In this document: piece by piece, positions 15,339-21,820 of the stretch | How the letters are laid out: the number at the start of each line of letters is the position of its first letter | Position numbering within the stretch: the first letter of the stretch is position 1 | From: CS4-C045 sp964347545 | GTDB lineage: Bacteria > Planctomycetota > Planctomycetia > Pirellulales > UBA7805 | Assembly (NCBI GenBank): GCA_964347545.1 | Contig: CAYFZZ010000128.1 | Coordinates: forward strand, 1 to 21,820 | Direction of reading: 5' to 3' | DNA length: 21,820 nt | Translations under genes and position numbers: made by a program | Notes under the pieces: model-generated | Databases searched by the model: none | What the model saw: the letters and a program-made list of their open reading frames with translations, nothing else | Told to the model about the DNA's origin: nothing

Positions 15339-16637
15339 CTACCCGCGGAATAGTTCGAGGACGGGTTTTCCGTCTGCGGCCACCTGGAACGGCCGCTGGG
15401 AGGGGGAGACGATCTCTTTCTGCAGGGGCAAGCCCATGGCATGGGCGATGGTGGCGTTGAAGTCGGGCACGGCCACGGGGGATTCCACGATCTGCCGCCC
15501 CTCGGCATCCGTTTTCCCGTAGCTGCGGCCGCCCCGAATGCCTCCGCCGGCCAACAGGCAAGAGAAGGCTTGGGGGTAGTGGTTGCGACCGTTTGCCTGC
15601 GTCGTGACGATATCGGGCGTCCGCCCGAATTCGGTCGCCACGGCGACCAGCGTCGTCGACAGCAGCCCCCGATGGTCCAGGTCGGCCAAGAGGGCGCTGA
15701 GCGCTTGATCCAGCGTACCGGCCAGCGGTGCCAGGCGTCCAAAATTGTCGCTGTGGGTATCCCACCCCCCGTAATCGACCTCCACAAACCGCACGCGACT
15801 TTCGATCAGGCGCCTAGCCAGCAGGCAGCCTTGACCAAAACGCGTATCGCCGTAGGCCTCACGAGTGGCCTCGCTCTCCTGGCTCAGATCAAAGCTGGCC
15901 AGATCCTTGCTGCTCATCAAGCGAACCGCTTCGTCGTACATCCGACTGTAGGCTCGGGTCTGCCTGTTGCCGTGTCGCTGTTGAAACAGGGCGTTCATCC
16001 GCTGAACGTGAGCGAGTCGACGGGCGAATTGGTCGGGGCGGATGTGCTGAGGCCGCTGGCTATGTTGCAATCCCTTGGTGGGATCCCCAATGGGCACCGC
16101 CGCGTGCTGGGCCTCCAAAAATCCCGCGCCGAGCCCCGAGCTGTCCCCGCCGATTTTGACATGGGCGGGCAACCGGGGGTTGTGTCGTCCCAGCAGGTGG
16201 GAGGCGTAGGCACCCAGTTCGGGGTGCTGGATCGTGCCCCGCAGGAAGTAGCTGGTGTGCATGTAATATCGCCCCTGGACGTGAGCCCCTTGCGTGGAAT
16301 GCATCGACCGGATGAGGGCCACCTTATCCATGTGGGTCGCCAGCTGGGGGAAATAGTGTGCGATCCGCATTCCTGGCACGTTGGTCGGGATCGATTCGAC
16401 GGGCCCCTGGGTGGCGGCGCCGGGCTTGGTGTCGAACGTATCCAGATGGCTCATCCCCCCCGACATGTACAGATAAATCACGCTGCGTGCGGTTCCCCCG
16501 CTGGCCGCCGTCGGTTCTGCACCGCGGAGGGTGTGGGCCAGCCAGGGGGCGGTGCCCACCCCGAAGCAGACGCGGGCGGCATGCGCCAGGAACATGCGGC
16601 GGGAGGCGTAACCCAGAGCGCGTGTGTCGGGATGCAT
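15339..16637 (-). CDS. DUF1501 family exported protein (Tat signal)
   Basis: The 432-residue protein has a twin-arginine signal ASRRMFLAHA (11-20; R13, R14) and a hydrophobic core ending near LRGAEP. The body shows the DUF1501 pattern, related to the sulfatase/alkaline phosphatase fold: VIYLYMSGGMSHLDTFDTKP (53-72), VDYGGWDTHSDNF, VAVATEFGRTPDI and GRNHYPQAFSCLLAGGGI. Function in vivo is unknown; planctomycete genomes carry many copies, nearly always after a DUF1549/DUF1553 gene as here. The ATG at 16635-16637 is preceded by AGGAG (16645-16649) with 7-nt spacing, so it is chosen over an upstream in-frame codon at 16670 that would overlap the previous gene. The intergenic gap is 32 bp, so the two genes form an operon. 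Periplasmic location is inferred. Confidence 0.93.
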   Translation of the reverse strand: MHPDTRALGYASRRMFLAHAARVCFGVGTAPWLAHTLRGAEPTAASGGTARSVIYLYMSGGMSHLDTFDTKPGAATQGPVESIPTNVPGMRIAHYFPQLATHMDKVALIRSMHSTQGAHVQGRYYMHTSYFLRGTIQHPELGAYASHLLGRHNPRLPAHVKIGGDSSGLGAGFLEAQHAAVPIGDPTKGLQHSQRPQHIRPDQFARRLAHVQRMNALFQQRHGNRQTRAYSRMYDEAVRLMSSKDLASFDLSQESEATREAYGDTRFGQGCLLARRLIESRVRFVEVDYGGWDTHSDNFGRLAPLAGTLDQALSALLADLDHRGLLSTTLVAVATEFGRTPDIVTTQANGRNHYPQAFSCLLAGGGIRGGRSYGKTDAEGRQIVESPVAVPDFNATIAHAMGLPLQKEIVSPSQRPFQVAADGKPVLELFRG

Positions 16638-16644
16638 GGGAATT

Positions 16645-16649
16645 CTCCT
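16645..16649 (-). promoter_or_regulatory. Shine-Dalgarno that decides the DUF1501 gene start
   Basis: AGGAG on the minus strand, 7 nt before the ATG at 16637. It excludes the longer reading that would start inside the stop region of the upstream gene. Confidence 0.75.
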
Positions 16650-16669
16650 GCGAACGGGGGTGCACCACA

Positions 16670-18808
16670 TCAGCGGACAAACAGGAACTCGTTGCTATTG
16701 GCCAGCGTCCAGAGGAGGTCCTGCATGGCCTCCTGGGGATGACTCTCCGCTTCCTCCAGCCAGACCTGGATTTCTGCGCTGGTCGGGTAGCGGCTGAGCA
16801 GGGAGAGATAGATGACCTCGATCTTGGCCGGAACCCCCTCCGCGGCTCGAACATTCTGCATCAACATCGTGTGAGGATTGCGGATGATGCGATTTTCGAT
16901 GGCCCCGTTCATCAACGACAGGACCTGCGTGACGGCGGGGTCGTGGTGGGCATTGTCGATCTGTTCTCGGTCCGATTGCCCGAATGCTCGGAGGAAATGG
17001 CCTGGCGGAGCGGGGGAAGCCAGCTCGCTGGCTCGGACCAGTTCGGGAGCGGCCCGCAGCGATCGCCGTGGCAGGTCGGCAGCCACCTTGCGGATCTGTT
17101 GCTTGAGTTGCATGGCCGCCTGGTCATCTGCGCGGTCCCGGGCTGTCTGCAGCCGCGACCGCAGCGATTGCAACTGCTGTTTCGCATCGTGCAGTGCTTT
17201 CCAGTCGGGGTCGTCGGCCATCATGTTTTGCATGACCTGGAGACGAGCCTGTTTGCGGAGCTGAGGGTCTTTCTGCTGGAAGGCTTCTTCTTGGGCGAGC
17301 ACCAGAATCTCGTCGACCGACATGCTGCTCAATTCGCCCGCGTCCCGGTTCATCATGGCCATCGCCCCAGGCAGGATTCTGCCCCGCGGGTTCTGCTTGG
17401 TGTCCAGCTGGGGAACGGCCAGCGTGAGGTACGAATCCCACAGTTGTTCTGCCGTGAGTCGAAGCATCATCGGGCCGGTCATCCCCCGCGCCGCCGGGTC
17501 GTCCCTGTCGCTGGTCGTCGCCATCCGCTGGAACGTATCGGTGTTGTACAGGATCCGCAGAAAGCGCTGGATGTCATACCCGCCGGCGATCATCTGGTGG
17601 CAAAGATAGTCCAGCAGGGGAGGGTGGGAGGCGACGGTGTCGTCCCGGAGGTTGTCGACCGGTTCGATCAGCCCCACGCCAAAGACGCGTTTCCAGAGCC
17701 GATTCACAATCACCTGTGTGAAGCGGGGGTTGTCGGGGGAGGTGAGCCATTGGGCAAAGGCTGCTCGGGATCCAACATCCTGAGCACCCCCGACGACCGG
17801 TTGCCCGCGACGATTTTTTCGGGGCCCTGCCGGCGGACGCGACGCGAATGCGGGCACCTGGGGATCGACCAGGGCCAGATGATCGAACATCGTTTGGGCG
17901 GCGACGATTTCGTGCGGCTGAGCATCGTCGTATTGGTAGTTTTGGGGAAGCCGAGTCACCGCCGTGCCGCCCCCGGCCAGCCCGTACGACAAGGGGCGGA
18001 GGATTCGCAGGGCCGCTTGCCGCACTTCCGGCGCCACATCCGCCTGGCGGATCTGTTGCGGCAGCCCGCGAGGCCCTGCCGTTGTGTCCCCCGGGTTGAT
18101 CCGCATCTGCAGGCCGCCGGTAAAGGCCACCATCTGGAAGAATTCGCGCTGAGTCCATTTGTCGAACGGGTGGTTGTGGCATTGGGCGCATTCGAGCCGC
18201 GTTCCCAGAAAGACGCGGACCGTGTTGGCCATGTTGTCTTCGGGCATGTTGAAGTCACGCAGGAAATAGCCCGTGGCCCCGTTCTCGACGGCCGCGCCTT
18301 CGGCCGTCAACATTTCCCGCACCCAGGTGTCATACGGCTGATTGGCCCGCAACGCGCCCTTGATGAACTCGACGTACGGTCCGCCGGGAATCTCCCCCGG
18401 CAGGCGGCTCTTGGCCCGCAACAGATCCGCCCAAAAAGCAAACTGGCCGCTGACGTAGGCCGGGGATTCTAAGAGCTGATCGATCAAGGCCGCCCGCTTG
18501 TCCTCAGCCGGTGATGCGAGGAACATCCGGGCCTCGTCCAGCGTCGGGATGCGACCGGCGATACTCAGATAGACACGCCGCAAGAAAATCTCGTCGGTCG
18601 CAGGTGAATTCAGCGAGCCGACCCCCGCCAACCCTTCCCGCACCAACTGGTCGATCCGCCGGCTGATCGCCGCGAGGTTCTCCCCGCCGGTGGCCGTCGT
18701 GGCCGCAGGGACCCCGCCCGGGGAGGCACTTTCCGCAGCAGTCCCCAGGGGGCTGGCGGACCAGGCCAACAGGACGATCGGGATTGCCCAGCGTGGCGTC
18801 CAAGGCAT
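16670..18808 (-). CDS. DUF1549 and DUF1553 domain exported protein
   Basis: The 712-residue protein starts with a Sec-type signal peptide (WAIPIVLLAWSASPLGTAAE, 7-26). DUF1549 spans about 45-250 and contains CAQCH-NHPFDKW (207-217), a CxxCH motif that could bind haem c. DUF1553 follows from about 345 (FAQWLTSPDNPRFTQVIVNR, then LWKRVFGVGLIEPVDNLRDD) and ends with LSRYPTSAEIQ and TLANSNEFLFVR at the terminus. A Gln/Arg-rich helical insert at about 545-605 separates parts of DUF1553. No N-terminal cytochrome domain (PSCyt1) is present, so this is the short form. The function is unknown; it is paired with DUF1501, a planctomycete signature operon. The ATG at 18806-18808 is used. It has no strong Shine-Dalgarno. 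Confidence 0.94.
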   Translation of the reverse strand: MPWTPRWAIPIVLLAWSASPLGTAAESASPGGVPAATTATGGENLAAISRRIDQLVREGLAGVGSLNSPATDEIFLRRVYLSIAGRIPTLDEARMFLASPAEDKRAALIDQLLESPAYVSGQFAFWADLLRAKSRLPGEIPGGPYVEFIKGALRANQPYDTWVREMLTAEGAAVENGATGYFLRDFNMPEDNMANTVRVFLGTRLECAQCHNHPFDKWTQREFFQMVAFTGGLQMRINPGDTTAGPRGLPQQIRQADVAPEVRQAALRILRPLSYGLAGGGTAVTRLPQNYQYDDAQPHEIVAAQTMFDHLALVDPQVPAFASRPPAGPRKNRRGQPVVGGAQDVGSRAAFAQWLTSPDNPRFTQVIVNRLWKRVFGVGLIEPVDNLRDDTVASHPPLLDYLCHQMIAGGYDIQRFLRILYNTDTFQRMATTSDRDDPAARGMTGPMMLRLTAEQLWDSYLTLAVPQLDTKQNPRGRILPGAMAMMNRDAGELSSMSVDEILVLAQEEAFQQKDPQLRKQARLQVMQNMMADDPDWKALHDAKQQLQSLRSRLQTARDRADDQAAMQLKQQIRKVAADLPRRSLRAAPELVRASELASPAPPGHFLRAFGQSDREQIDNAHHDPAVTQVLSLMNGAIENRIIRNPHTMLMQNVRAAEGVPAKIEVIYLSLLSRYPTSAEIQVWLEEAESHPQEAMQDLLWTLANSNEFLFVR

Positions 18809-18943
18809 CAAAGGCTCGTCAAAAAAAGTGAAAACCAGCTCGTCGTCAGGTGTCCTCCAGGGCTTATCAGTTTAACCCCAACGCTGCCGAAAAGTCGCGG
18901 CGAAAAAGCAAAATGGGGCATTTCCCGCGAGAAAAACGGCCGC

Positions 18944-19084
18944 TTCCGCCTGGGGTCGGGCGTCAGCAGCCGGGGTGCTTGGCGCGGGCGGCGGTTGTAT
19001 TCAGCACCCCGGCTGCTGGTTGCCATCCTTGCGCGAGTGGATGGCGTTTCCGTCTGGGGTCGGGCTTGAGCAGCCGGGGTGCTT
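18944..19084. repeat. CAGCCGGGGTGCTT repeats, direct and inverted
   Basis: A 37-nt unit (18944-18980) recurs at 19048-19084 with three differences. Between them, AGCACCCCGGCTGCTG (19003-19018) is the perfect 16-nt complement of CAGCAGCCGGGGTGCT (18964-18979), forming a strong hairpin with a 23-nt loop. No U-tract follows on either strand. It lies in the 461-bp gap between the kinase and DUF1549 genes, which holds no supportable gene. Confidence 0.8.
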
Positions 19085-19097
19085 CTGGGGCATCCGA

Positions 19098-19230
19098 AAT
19101 CAGCCAGGCTACTTTATTGGGCAACTTGGTGTGCCGCGGCTGGAGGCTATTTCTCTTAGCTGATCCCCCTGAAAGTCAGTTGTCTTCGCGATCCCCTCAA
19201 AAAACCTGTAGGCGGGCTCGCAGAGCCCGC
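19098..19230. repeat. 133-bp direct repeat, copy A (kinase 3' side)
   Basis: Equal in length to and about 92% identical (roughly 11 differences by eye) with 21587-21719, same orientation. The two copies bracket the kinase gene. The conserved core includes CAACTTGGTGTGCCGCGGCT, TGATCCCCCTGAAAGTCAGT and the hairpin plus A-run at the end. No open reading frame of note lies inside. Confidence 0.9.
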
Positions 19231-19236
19231 CTACAG
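19199..19236 (-). terminator. Rho-independent terminator downstream of the kinase gene
   Basis: On the minus strand, CTGTAGGCGGGCTC and its perfect complement (arms of 14 bp, 19223-19236 and 19206-19219) enclose a 3-nt loop and are followed after one base by six T (19199-19204). It starts 33 nt after the kinase stop codon, in the correct orientation. The hairpin is part of the repeated element, so termination may be a by-product of an inserted repeat. Confidence 0.75.
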
Positions 19237-19269
19237 ACAGGGACACGGGATCCGGACGAGACAAATGGA

Positions 19270-21459
19270 CTATCGAGAAGGAGGCAGTGGCTTTGTGCAG
19301 TCGCCGATTGACTTTGGTACGGCAAAGCGAATGAATTCGTATTCTGCGCGAAGATCGGCAGCGTCAAAGGCCCCCGCACATAGGCCAACTTGAAGCCTGG
19401 AGGGCATGTCGGGACGGTCCAATTCCGTCGGCGCCTCGACCCCTTTTCCCCAGCGCAGCATCTCCCATTCTCGGTTGTCGTCCAGCTTTCGAAAGGCGTA
19501 AAACTTCGAGCCAATCCGGCATAGACGCAATTCACCCGAATGCGAACCAGCCAGGTGCCACCAGGCGGACCGGGAGTTTGTCGTCGTCTCGATTTTCGAA
19601 CCAAGCTCTGGAGACACGCGTCCAAGTTGAACGGCAATCCAGTTTTCCGAATCATTTTGGGAAGCCGGATTGCGTGCGACGAGTCCACCCAGATTAAAGT
19701 TTTGAGTCGCTGGTTGCGTCGTCGCACTTCGGTTAAGCGAGCTGATGTGTGTGGCGACGATAAAATCCCCCGTAATTTCCTTATATACCATCGGTCCGCG
19801 TCCGTTCATGAACCAGCCTGTCTTGGGATGAGGTTCAATCACCAACTTCGAATTGGCAATTTCCAATAACCGAGTCTTGGCTTGACAGTCGGGCAGCATT
19901 TTCCAATCGGACAGCGCACGGGGATTGTCGAATTCGTCGCCCATGCTTGCCAACGGACCCGGCGGCAAAGTCCCGCCTCCCTCGGTTGCCCCCCCGTCAC
20001 CAGCTTTATCATCACTTGCATCGTCCCGCTGCGAGGCCCCAGCGGGCTCGTCGCTGCCGGTCTCTACGAAGAAGATGATCGTGGCCAGCAGCAACACGGC
20101 CCCCCCGCCGGCCGCGCAGAGTAACCCGACGGGTGAGCGAGGGATGCGCGAGATGATCGTCGACCAGCGGCCGGCGGGCGTGGCGGCCGCGCGGACGCTG
20201 CGAGTTCCCATGCCGCAAGCGGCGATCGAATGCTGTGTCTGCGGGTCGGTTTCCACCTGGCTCGATTGCAGCGCCACGGTGGTGTCGAGCCCCGCAGCGG
20301 TCCGCGAAGGCTTCCTTGGCTTGGCGGCAACCGCCCTGGTCGCCCCCGGCGAACCGCCGGTCTGCTGCAGCTTGTTCAAAAAGGCGTCCAGCCGGCTGTC
20401 GTCGCTCGGCGTCGTCGCCAGCAACGGCGCGGAGTCAGGACCGGCCAGGCAGTTTTCCAGGTTGGCGATCACCTCGCTCATCGTCTGGTAACGATCTTCC
20501 GGCTCCTTGGCCACCATGCGGGCGAAGATCTCGTCCAACTGCGGCGGCACGTCGGGGCAGGCGGCCGACAGCGAGGGGATCGGCGACTCGCGGTGGGCCA
20601 GCAGTTTGGCCATCGGCGATTCACCCTGGTAGGCTCCACGGCCGGTCAACAGGTACCAGAGCGTGATCCCCAGCGCGTAGATGTCGGCCCGTGCGTCGGC
20701 GTGTTTTGTGTCGAGCGCCTGTTCGGGAGCCATGTAGTCGATCGTGCCCATGATCTCGCCCGTGCCGGTCAGCTGATCCTGATCCGCACGGGCCGATTCC
20801 AGCCGCGCGAGCCCCATGTCGAGGACCTTGACCGTACCTTCCTGGTCCAGCAGCAGGTTCGACGGCTTGATGTCGCGGTGCACCACGCCGCGACCGTGGG
20901 CGTATTCCAGACCGCGAGCCGCCTGCACGATGCAGTGGACGGCGTGATTGACCGGCAGCGGGCCTTTTTCTTTGACCAGCTGCGAGAGATCCGTCCCGTC
21001 GACATACTCCATGACCAGGAAGTGGATGCCCTTGGCCTCATCCGCATCGTCGGCGGCAACGATGTTCTGGTGTCGCAGCTTGGCGGCGGCCTTCACTTCG
21101 CGCTGGAAACGAGCCAACGCCTCCGGCGTTTTCGTGACGTTGGGCGAGAGCACCTTCAGCGCGACCACCCGCTCCATCCGTGTGTGCTCGGCCTTGAGCA
21201 CCATGCCCATGCCGCCCTGGCCGAGCTTGTCGAGCACGACGTAGTTGCCCAGCACCAGCGACTGGCCCTGGCCGCCGTAGATCTGCTGGGCCTGGTAGGC
21301 CGTGAGCTTCTTCTGTTTGACCAGCAGCCGGGCCAGCTGCTGAACATCCTTTGGCCGCTTGGCGGCGGGCAAGGCGTCGAGCAGGCTCTGCACATCGCCC
21401 CGCGCCAGCAGACCGCTGTCGGCAAGGCGGTCGACGAATTGGGCGAGCGAAACGGCCAC
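19270..21459 (-). CDS. Membrane Ser/Thr protein kinase with C-terminal beta-sandwich-like domain
   Basis: The 729-residue protein (from the GTG at 21459) has an N-terminal helical segment (about 1-65), common in planctomycete kinases, then a Hanks-type kinase domain: GQGGMG (80-85), K102 in VALKV, HRDIKPSN (194-201), DMG in place of DFG (214-216) and APE (244-246). A Pro/Ala/Thr-rich linker leads to one membrane helix (about 446-466, LLCAAGGGAVLLLATIIFF) and an acidic spacer. The C-terminal domain (about 505-715) carries MGDEFDNPRALSDWKML and ENWIAVQLGR and resembles concanavalin-like glycan-binding or DUF1080-like folds. The catalytic residues are present, so it is probably active, with the C-terminus outside the cytoplasm. 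GGAG (21469-21472) precedes GTG 21459; an upstream GTG at 21510 is possible (746 residues). Ligand and targets unknown. Confidence 0.93.
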   Translation of the reverse strand: MAVSLAQFVDRLADSGLLARGDVQSLLDALPAAKRPKDVQQLARLLVKQKKLTAYQAQQIYGGQGQSLVLGNYVVLDKLGQGGMGMVLKAEHTRMERVVALKVLSPNVTKTPEALARFQREVKAAAKLRHQNIVAADDADEAKGIHFLVMEYVDGTDLSQLVKEKGPLPVNHAVHCIVQAARGLEYAHGRGVVHRDIKPSNLLLDQEGTVKVLDMGLARLESARADQDQLTGTGEIMGTIDYMAPEQALDTKHADARADIYALGITLWYLLTGRGAYQGESPMAKLLAHRESPIPSLSAACPDVPPQLDEIFARMVAKEPEDRYQTMSEVIANLENCLAGPDSAPLLATTPSDDSRLDAFLNKLQQTGGSPGATRAVAAKPRKPSRTAAGLDTTVALQSSQVETDPQTQHSIAACGMGTRSVRAAATPAGRWSTIISRIPRSPVGLLCAAGGGAVLLLATIIFFVETGSDEPAGASQRDDASDDKAGDGGATEGGGTLPPGPLASMGDEFDNPRALSDWKMLPDCQAKTRLLEIANSKLVIEPHPKTGWFMNGRGPMVYKEITGDFIVATHISSLNRSATTQPATQNFNLGGLVARNPASQNDSENWIAVQLGRVSPELGSKIETTTNSRSAWWHLAGSHSGELRLCRIGSKFYAFRKLDDNREWEMLRWGKGVEAPTELDRPDMPSRLQVGLCAGAFDAADLRAEYEFIRFAVPKSIGDCTKPLPPSR

Positions 21460-21480
21460 GTCGGGAAACTCCGTTCCGTC

Positions 21481-21486
21481 AGTATA
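21481..21486 (-). promoter_or_regulatory. Candidate -10 box of the kinase gene
   Basis: TATACT on the minus strand, in a GC-rich background, would give a start near 21474, just before the GGAG and GTG 21459. No good -35 is seen at 17 nt. If real, it excludes the GTG at 21510 as the start. Confidence 0.4.
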
Positions 21487-21551
21487 ATGGTGCTTTATCG
21501 CTCCTGCCACTTCGTATGGCGAAGCTGGTTTTGGTCAGTATTTTCCCTGAC

Positions 21552-21573
21552 CGGTCCCGGCGCGCCGGGACCG
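21552..21573. repeat. 22-bp perfect palindrome upstream of the kinase gene
   Basis: CGGTCCCGGCG followed by its exact complement CGCCGGGACCG, without a spacer. It lies about 65-90 bp upstream of the candidate -10 box. No T-run follows on either strand, so it is more likely an operator-type site or a repeat remnant than a terminator. Confidence 0.6.
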
Positions 21574-21586
21574 CTCAGCCATTTGC

Positions 21587-21719
21587 AATCAGCCAGGTTA
21601 CTTATCCAGGCAACTTGGTGTGCCGCGGCTGGAGGCTATTTCTCTCAGCTGATCCCCCTGAAAGTCAGTTGTCCTCGCGATCCCCTCAAAAAACCTGTAG
21701 GCGGGCTCTGTGAGCCCGC
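21587..21719. repeat. 133-bp direct repeat, copy B (kinase 5' side)
   Basis: Partner of 19098-19230, same orientation and length. The differences cluster in a 5-nt patch near the start and in the hairpin loop. The end of the element leads directly into the 34-bp tandem array. Confidence 0.9.
21688..21719 (-). terminator. Terminator-like hairpin inside repeat copy B
   Basis: On the minus strand, arms of GCGGGCTC with its complement (21712-21719 and 21701-21708) enclose a 3-nt loop, followed after seven bases by six T (21688-21693). It could stop transcription entering from beyond the window before the kinase promoter. The gap between stem and T-run is longer than in copy A, whose outer stem CTGTAG is perfect, so it is weaker. 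Confidence 0.45.
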
Positions 21720-21820
21720 ACGCTCCGGCCTCAAAGAGGCCGGCTACAGGCGCACGCTCCGGCCTCAAAGAGGCCGGCTACAGGCGCACGCTCCGGCCTC
21801 AAAGAGGCCGGCTACAGGCG
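21717..21820. repeat. Tandem array of 34-bp palindromic units, cut by window end
   Basis: Three identical 34-nt units (21717-21750, 21751-21784, 21785-21818) and the first two bases of a fourth. Each unit contains CCGGCCTC-AAA-GAGGCCGG, a perfect 8-bp stem, followed by CTACAGG. The CTACAG end is complementary to CTGTAG in copy B (21695-21700). There are no unique spacers, so it is not a CRISPR array. Confidence 0.95.

Noticed and set aside
16638..16670. Longer start for the DUF1501 protein overlapping the upstream gene
   Set aside because: The ATG at 16637 has AGGAG at ideal spacing and places the Tat motif at residues 12-17.
18850..19311. Open frame in the kinase-DUF1549 gap
   Set aside because: It crosses inverted and direct repeats and the end of the kinase gene, has no Shine-Dalgarno and no protein pattern.
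21717..21820. CRISPR array
   Set aside because: The units are directly adjacent with no unique spacers, and no cas gene is present.

Overview
The window is chromosomal DNA from a planctomycete, probably of the Pirellulaceae type. The evidence is a partial 16S rRNA gene whose 5' region has the planctomycete form (GGATTAGGCATGCAAG, and CTTAATTCGAGGCTACGCG at the cut end), a DUF1549/DUF1553 plus DUF1501 gene pair, a planctomycete-style membrane Ser/Thr kinase, high GC, widely spaced genes and long repeat-rich intergenic DNA.

Layout. 1-969: 5' two-thirds of a 16S gene on the minus strand, with leader, boxA-like site and a convincing promoter near 1241-1268. 1505-2308: PPK2-type polyphosphate kinase (minus). 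2309-3263: intergenic DNA with nested direct and inverted repeats. 3264-3809: conserved-looking hypothetical (+), convergent with a TerC-family membrane protein (3888-4673, minus). 4674-5221: repeat-bearing divergent intergenic DNA. 5222-6001: SDR oxidoreductase (+). 6037-7077: membrane-anchored coiled-coil protein (minus). 7426-7863: small hypothetical (minus). 8254-8805: small membrane protein with a PH-like C-terminus (+).

8846-11371 (minus) is the most interesting block. It is a three-gene operon encoding a Cys-rich secreted precursor (11 Cys in C-x5-C spacing, twin-arginine signal), a DUF692 multinuclear iron oxygenase (MNIO) and a DUF2063 partner. This is the layout of the bufferin family of copper-binding, thiooxazole-containing RiPPs, here with an apparent Tat signal and no visible DoxX-type membrane gene. 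Divergent from it, 11633-15321 (+) holds translationally coupled hyuA/hyuB hydantoinase/oxoprolinase subunits. 15339-18808 (minus) holds the DUF1549/DUF1553 to DUF1501 operon, both products exported. 18809-21820 is a Ser/Thr kinase gene flanked by 133-bp direct repeats that each carry a terminator-like hairpin, ending in a tandem array of 34-bp palindromic units that runs off the window.

The operons appear functionally independent. Themes are stress and metal handling (PPK2, TerC, bufferin operon) and envelope or signalling functions typical of planctomycetes. No transposase, integrase, tRNA or CRISPR array was seen. All statements come from reading the sequence; no database search was run.
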